This document shows, one piece after another, positions 58,664-64,000 of a stretch of 64,000 nucleotides of DNA. The position numbers and the translations under genes are program-made. Origin of the DNA: Neopestalotiopsis rosae (taxonomy: Eukaryota > Ascomycota > Sordariomycetes > Amphisphaeriales > Sporocadaceae); assembly GCA_023078685.1 (NCBI GenBank), contig JALGAS010000001.1, positions 7,068,001-7,132,000 of the forward strand. Reading direction: 5' to 3'. The notes under the pieces are model-generated. The model ran no database searches. It was not told the origin of the DNA and worked only from the letters and a program-made list of their open reading frames with translations. The stretch's first letter is position 1, and the number at the start of each line of letters is the position of its first letter.

Positions 58664-60080
58664 TTAATCTTGCTGAAACTCATAGCCCTCGGGACGCTCC
58701 ATATCATTCACACCGAAGAAACGCGACGTGCCTACGACTCATGTTAAACAGCAGCCATGAAGATGAAGTCATGATAGAACTTACAAGAATAGCCCTTCCA
58801 ATCAAAGTTCTCTTTTGGGTCGCAGTGGCACTTGAGATCCAGACGCTTGTGTGTCTCAGTGGGACAGTGAGTGAAGGGATTGTGACGATATGCAATCTCG
58901 TCAAAGAAGTGGATTTCATTCTTATTCAGGAACAGTGCCGCAGCGATTGAATGTACTGGTGCATCTCCCCATCGCTCGTAGAAGAACCCCCCGGCCTTGT
59001 CCAGAAATTCGAAGTAATCAAGATAGGCCTGGCTTCGGAAAAAATTCAAGTCGGCAATCTCGAAATTGGACCACTGCGTCAGAAAAGGAAGAAAAGAATC
59101 AGTACCCAGATCTATTGCACATGATCGGACGGGTATCCTCCTAGTACTTACGAAATGACACTTATTGTACGTAGATCCACCATCGTCGCTCAAGAAATCA
59201 AGAGAGTTGTTATGAGCAATATGGTGAGGAAAACTTTCTTTGAACTTCAACACAGTATCCCATAGGCTTGCGATTGTCTCGATATACTCATAGAGACTGA
59301 TGACGAAGCTGTACTTGATATTGTTCTCTTTTATGAAACGGAAGGGATCGAATGAGATATCACAGTAGAAATCAACACTCGGCTCCACACGCCAGTAATA
59401 GTCGTACTGCTGCAAAAGTGGATGACGAAAGAAGAAGCCAGATTCGAAGCGGCACATGTGCCGGTAGCTCTCAGAGCCGCCGTAGATTACGCCTTGAGAT
59501 TGCATGTCTTCACGTGCCTTTTTGGCACGATCCTGATCGATCCATTCAGGGAAAGACCAGTGTTCGCGTGGAATGGTACCATACTGCACTTTTCCAGAGA
59601 CTAAGGCGCGGGTGACTTGCTTAAAGGTCTCATCGAAGGGTTGATCATTTAGGAAGACCCAGTCGTAGTTGTGTCTCTTGTTGAAGCGGTCTTCAACTTG
59701 GCGGATAGACTTGGCGATTTCCCACACATCTGAGCTGCGAGCCAAGGAGACGAAAGTCGCGTTGATCCGATCACTAGGCGATATCGTCGGCGGAGCTTCG
59801 AACCACGGTGCACCAATGGCAAAGCCACCTATTGATCGTTGGTTCGTAGGTATTATGTGTCCCTTGCCGTCTTCTTGGAGAAGAGACACCGCCAGGAGTG
59901 ATTGTCGATTGGTGTCTGCGATCAAAATAAAAGCTACCACCTATTCTCGTCAGATTCTCTTTAAACTCTGTTTTACCATTTTTCCAAAGAAGTGGTATAT
60001 ATGGATATGGTAATACGAAATTGACCTACTCCTAGTAGCAAGACTGTAAAGCGCCAGGCATTGTTGTTATGTGGCAACAT
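58664..60080 (-). CDS. GT15 (KRE2/MNT1/KTR-type) alpha-1,2-mannosyltransferase, four exons
   Basis: Golgi type II membrane glycosyltransferase that would add alpha-1,2-mannose to O- and N-glycans using GDP-mannose. Exon 1 (60080-60030) encodes [17 protein letters not shown]. Splicing (GTAGGT donor, CTGAC branch, AATAG acceptor, intron 60029-59941) joins it to VVAFILIA, completing a signal anchor. Exon 2 (59940-59152) carries [27 protein letters not shown] and [15 protein letters not shown]. Intron 2 (59151-59074) contains no stop but breaks the conserved [15 protein letters not shown] motif, which holds the proposed catalytic Glu. Exon 3 (59073-58785) has [15 protein letters not shown] and HNPFTHCP. 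Intron 3 (58784-58732, GTAAGT/GTAG) leads to exon 4 (58731-58664), ending [19 protein letters not shown]. The total is about 398 aa, normal for the family. Reading through introns 2 and 3 would give a false C-terminus. Confidence 0.93.
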
Positions 60081-60866
60081 ATTGAATAGAAACACCGCAA
60101 GGATATAACAATGTATCTGAATTTCTCGCTTGATAATCGAGATCAAAGAAATGTGAAAGATTCGAGATATATAAATAACGTGTTATATCAAGATAAGTGA
60201 TCGGGACTGCATACTTCCTTTGCTATCTGTCTTCTTTCTAGCCACAACGTAGAGGCATAACTAATACATGGTTATGTAGGATCGTTGGAGAATTTCAAAA
60301 TAACTTTGAGTTTCTTTTGTCGTAACAGCACTACTTTTTCCGCTATAATTTTGGCTTAGCTGGTTATACCTCTTGTAGTTCTCTCTTTAACCTTATTTCT
60401 CCCTTATGCGCTAAAGCAGATGTTCGCAAGCATCTTGAGCCGCCTCTTAAGGCCATAATCTGAGTGTAATCCCCAAAGTACTTAGGAGTATCTAAGGAAC
60501 CTGTAGTTCATTGGCCAAGGTCTACGCAATATCCATTTTGGGCACTATAATTTGAACCTTAAATTGGATCCGCGTACCGTGAGTTAGGATTCCATTTTTG
60601 CAAAACTTGCCACCTCCTACCGCTTTTTTACCCATTTCCTAGAAACTGGCTATGGACCTTCAATTTTAAAACAAAATTTAAGATTTCCTCGGTATTATAT
60701 GGCATAAACTTATGGTATAGTTCAGAAGAAAAAAGGTATTAATTTTTGTTGGCGGTCTAATTTACGACATCCTTCGAGACCCATGCAACAAATAAGAATT
60801 TGTTCCCTTAGATTCGTTTTGTTCGAGCCTTTGAAGTCTAGCATTGATACGCAAAGACTTTCTGTC
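60081..60866. other. Divergent intergenic region
   Basis: Separates the minus-strand mannosyltransferase from the plus-strand gene at 60867, so it probably holds both promoters. No other gene seen. Confidence 0.5.
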
Positions 60867-61524
60867 ATGGCGATTCCACAAGAAGCCATCAGCTTGAACG
60901 TGAATACTATCAGATATGATATATCCTTTCTCGAGAGGAGTAACTACATATCTGGACTGGGAGCCGACCTCTACGACTTTGCACGATCTCTTAATCCAGA
61001 CGATGAGAGAATGGAAGCTTTATGCAGGGATTTGCCGGAGTTGCTCAGGTCATTTGCGCTCAAAATTGGCTACAGAGCCCCATCTCGAAGACATTGTGAT
61101 GTGATGCTACTCGTTTACTGCAATAGGAGGTAATTGCCATTTCTGCTACTAATTTGTCCTTTGCTCATAAAAGACTACTAATACTAAGTGGTATAACAGC
61201 AGGTTGACTGCGCAATTCAGAAGTCTGCTCTCCCAGAAGCCCGATTCTGAGACGCACGTACACACAGAGGCAGAGACAACATACACTAGACACGACACAA
61301 AGGGAACCACTGATCGATGGCTTGGGGAAGTTGAAGGGTCACGCAGCGACTTTGCTGGAGCTGGGGAATATCATGAGGGCAGGGAGAAGGCCGTAAATTA
61401 CTGGCCAGGGTTCCACCAATCGTTTGTAAAGCGCACCGTTGCGTATGAATGGCTCTTGTCTAGTATTCGGAGTCAACTGTCAGCTATAGATTGCCAGTTC
61501 TCCCCTCTACTAAGAAAAGACTGA
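60867..61524 (+). CDS. Uncharacterised fungal protein, two exons
   Basis: Exon 1 (60867-61129) starts MAIPQEAISLNVNTIRYDIS and contains LCRDLPELLRSFALKIGYRA and RRHCDVMLLVYCNRR. The intron (61130-61202) has a GTAATT donor and an acceptor at ACAGCAG. Exon 2 (61203-61524) continues LTAQFRSLLSQKPDSETH to the stop, giving about 194 aa. The segment LPELLRSFALKIG followed by a histidine/arginine-rich DVM motif resembles a small family of unknown fungal proteins I have seen in many Pezizomycotina; I cannot assign a function. An in-frame ATG at 60783 would add 28 residues but looks less family-like. Confidence 0.6.
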
Positions 61525-61904
61525 TCCAAACTCTATCTTGGTTGAGAATATTCAGCGAAAAGGAAAGATGACGGCGAGAGTCTCCACGTAAGAGCGATGA
61601 TAACTTAGAGCATAACTGGTAAATTTATAGCTTATCCCAGGAGGGAAAGGAGGCAGTTGGAATTGACGACAAATACCACCAGCTACGAGGGAATTGATAT
61701 ATTCAAGAGCTCATTCTGCTCTTCATATACCTTCCCTTCTATTAACTGTCCGAGCGCAAGCAACTGCTAGTGTACCTGCCCACAGCACATCAAGTTTATA
61801 ATAATGGGCCCGAAGTGGGACCTAAAAAATTCAACACCAGAAATTCTCGTGATGGACGTCGACCTCACCACCCCAAGCAGGCCACCCGCCGAAAACAGGC
61901 CTAG

Positions 61905-62330
61905 CACACGTTGCTAGGAGGATGTTTTAGGACGTACAGCGGCCATATGACGCCAGTCTACTACACCATTGCTAGCGAGAGCAATCGATCGTGTGTCCTC
62001 ACTTCCAAACGGCCAGCACACGTTCGTAACGGCCACGCCACGTGTTTAGGGAAGCGCAACCGGTCTTTTCGTTGGCCTGAACCCCACTTCCCAGCAAAAA
62101 AGGCAGTGGTCGCATACCAGACAGCCAGATCTATTCCTGAAAGAGCTAGACGCGGTAGCATCCGCTACAACCCCACTACAATCATGTTCCTTTGTACACT
62201 TCTGTCTTATGACACGACTACCAATTCGAACACGCAAAAGGATAATTAAGTAAGACCCTGAGCCTGGAACTTGCACAGTCATCAATCGTCACCGATCCGA
62301 CCTCAAATCGAGCGGTCCCAAGCTTATCTA
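61905..62330. repeat. Inter-NLR spacer repeat, copy F (partial)
   Basis: Contains GAGGATGTTTTAGGACGTAC (as at 35165), CGTAACGGCC, CTTCTGTCTTATGACACGAC and a core start at 62277 (CAGTCATCAATCGTCACCGA), then fades. There is no receptor gene next to it inside the window, so it is either an orphan copy or the edge of a lost unit. Confidence 0.65.
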
Positions 62331-63440
62331 CGGAGGAGCGCAAAGATATTTTGGAAGTAGGTTTTCCAGTTTTGATTCCGTATGCAAGAAATTAATAATA
62401 CAATTCAATAATAGCTATAGCGGCAAACTTTATCCTGCAAAATTATTCGCATCGCAATGTCGTTGGTCCTCGAAGGCGCACAGGCGCCTAGTCTCTGAAC
62501 TGCGGAATAGATGATCCTTTAACTAGTTTTACCACATTATCAAGTCAAATCCAGGATAAAATTACCCGTCATTATGTGTCGTTCCAGTCAGGCACCAGAA
62601 GACACACCTGATCTTAATGATTATGGCATAAATGACTCGTGGATGTTGTTTTATTTCAGGGGACTGAGAGGTAAAGCAGTACAAGGGAGTTACTTTATGG
62701 CCTGTTTCGAAGGGCTTGGACAGTTGCACTCAAGATTCTTTTCATTCAAGTTTCTCGAATCTATCGGCTACAGTGAGTGACACCTATTTATCGAAATGGT
62801 ATCCTCAAATGTTGCACTACAGCTGCCTGCTGCCTACTCTTCCGATTGCGCACATACAGAAGGGCATTTATTCAGCCTAACCGAGTGACCCCACAACGAA
62901 TGCCAACTGCACTAGTCCGGTTGCTTCTAGTTACTGAAGATAATTACAGAATTTCTGGCTGCCCGGCTCAAACCCCAAGTTTTCGGTTCATCCGTGATCA
63001 TTAGGTGGAATACCGAGGTTTTCCTGATTATTTGGCAGGAATTAGTCTTATCAGAGGCATTTGGCCTTGGCGGAGGTCATACTCCGCTCTGCTGAATGGT
63101 GCAGTGTGCCTTAAAAATGTATCACTCACTGACTAGAGAGCGCGCCGGTGCTTGACCTGCAGCGGATAGTGGGCTAGTGCTCTTGCCACAGGTTATGCCA
63201 GCTAGTCTAGTGGTGACGTGTCCACTAACTATCACCGCAGCAACCCGCCGCGGTATCTAAGGGTAGACACTTCTGCGGAAATGCGACAAACTAATTAATG
63301 CTGCCAGTGCTCAATCACCACTTCTTGCTGTCTCTTTGTTCTGTCGCACGTCGTACGTCGCATATCGTATGTCGCACGTCTTTCAACACTCAGTGCGTTT
63401 TAATGTACGATCACGAAAAGAATGACGATAGATTGCTTAC
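62331..63440. other. Intergenic, no gene supported
   Basis: A 68-codon plus-strand frame at 62574-62780 (MCRSSQAPEDTPDLNDY) has no recognisable family. Nothing else supported. Confidence 0.35.
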
Positions 63441-63443
63441 CAC

Positions 63444-63840
63444 CGTGCGAGCCACATTCAGACCAGACTCCCCAAGAAAAAGCGACTTCTATCACCGCCG
63501 GTGTCGAATACCTCTACCCACTCGAAGAAACGACTTAGACGCGATATATCGAAGGCCGAACTCGAAGATGAAGCCCTACGCTGAGCACGGTCTGCTTGGA
63601 TAAGCTCGTATATTTTCACATCCGAATCAAGCGACGGTATTTCGCCACAAAGGAGCTGGACAGCCCGCAACTCGGTGAAGATAGGGTCTTCAAGCGCAAT
63701 CTACAAATCGAACAAAGCAATATCCTCTCTACTCGCCCTCTACAGCTACTTGAGAAGATTTGGCAAACGACGATGCGCCCGCGCCGTCTTCTACCAACAA
63801 CCTTGCGACAAAAGGCGATCAATCATTTTACCGACTCATT
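63444..63840 (-). pseudogene. Decayed gene of unknown family with TAG stops at Gln positions
   Basis: One minus-strand frame reads continuously from about 63840 (MIDRLLSQGCW) through LPNLLK, RASREDIALFDL, IALEDPIFTELRAVQLLCGE and FFEWVEVFDTGGD to a GTAAGC donor-like site near 63443. It is interrupted by four TAG codons (consistent with CAG) and one TGA (consistent with CGA). The protein-like composition and the uniform C-to-T stops indicate a RIP-type inactivated gene. I do not recognise the family. Confidence 0.5.
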
Positions 63841-64000
63841 AGGTGAGCACCTCGCTTTCCCGATAGCCCTACCAAAGAATTCGCGCGAACTAGTATGAAG
63901 AGAACTTCAGCTATGCATCATCACCTTCCTGACTCATCGTGTCCATAATGACGGATCGGGTATGCCTGAGGATAATCAGAAATAAACCGATCAAGTATGG

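Noticed and set aside
58744..58784. Mannosyltransferase C-terminus read without splicing (ending FIFMAAV)
   Set aside because: A GTAAGT donor follows GYSC and a matching acceptor restores a family-like C-terminus in exon 4.
1..64000. CRISPR arrays, bacterial operons, rRNA or tRNA genes
   Set aside because: The regular repeats present are coding WD40, ankyrin and surface-protein units with no unique spacers. Intron structure is eukaryotic. I recognised no tRNA or rRNA by eye; a covariance-model scan would be decisive.

Overview
The window is nuclear DNA of a filamentous ascomycete (Pezizomycotina). Genes have short introns of about 50-90 bp with GTAAGT-type donors and CTAAC/CTGAC branch sites. 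The gene families are typically fungal: NACHT receptors with WD40 or ankyrin repeats, Zn2Cys6 and HET-type proteins, a GT15 mannosyltransferase and a chromodomain Ty3/gypsy element. The species cannot be named from the sequence.

Positions 1-48,700 hold a head-to-tail array of NLR (STAND) genes, all on the minus strand. Two copies look intact. One is PNP_UDP-NACHT-WD40 (82-4608, about 1465 aa with 10 near-identical WD repeats). The other is PNP_UDP-NACHT-ankyrin (22786-26961, about 1353 aa with 13-14 near-identical ankyrin repeats). The rest are relics: a PNP-NACHT-ANK pseudogene (6393-11778), PNP fragments (about 20640, 34314-34887, 44880-45457) and NACHT-WD40 fragments (36377-38640, 47374-48719). 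Most of the in-frame stops are CAG/CAA to TAG/TAA, the transition type left by RIP. A non-coding spacer of about 0.6-1.2 kb recurs beside these units (six copies), so the array grew by segmental duplication.

A full-length, apparently intact chromovirus lies at 11926-19600, with 512-bp LTRs that read as identical, a 5-bp target duplication, gag, pol and an antisense zinc-cluster ORF. It sits about 150 bp upstream of the PNP-NACHT-ANK pseudogene. A solo LTR of the same family (9561-10073) interrupts the NACHT region of that pseudogene. Gag and pol overlap in different frames and share a canonical -1 slippery heptamer.

Positions 28,700-43,200 are gene-poor: a small Zn2Cys6 protein, relics of a HET-type gene and of a DUF7703-type membrane protein, and a small Cys-rich protein. 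Positions 49,010-55,506 hold a three-exon gene for a secreted repeat protein of about 2115 aa, with about 38 copies of a 34-36-residue Thr/Val/Pro repeat and a Gly-rich C-terminus. After a gene-free stretch containing a 48-nt poly-G run come a four-exon GT15 mannosyltransferase (58664-60080), a two-exon gene of unknown function (60867-61524), the last spacer copy and a decayed gene at the right edge.

The common theme is a rapidly evolving accessory region. The likely self/non-self receptors (NLRs, HET-type relics) and the cell-surface gene all carry internally repeated exons, and young retroelement insertions sit among older RIP-like decay.
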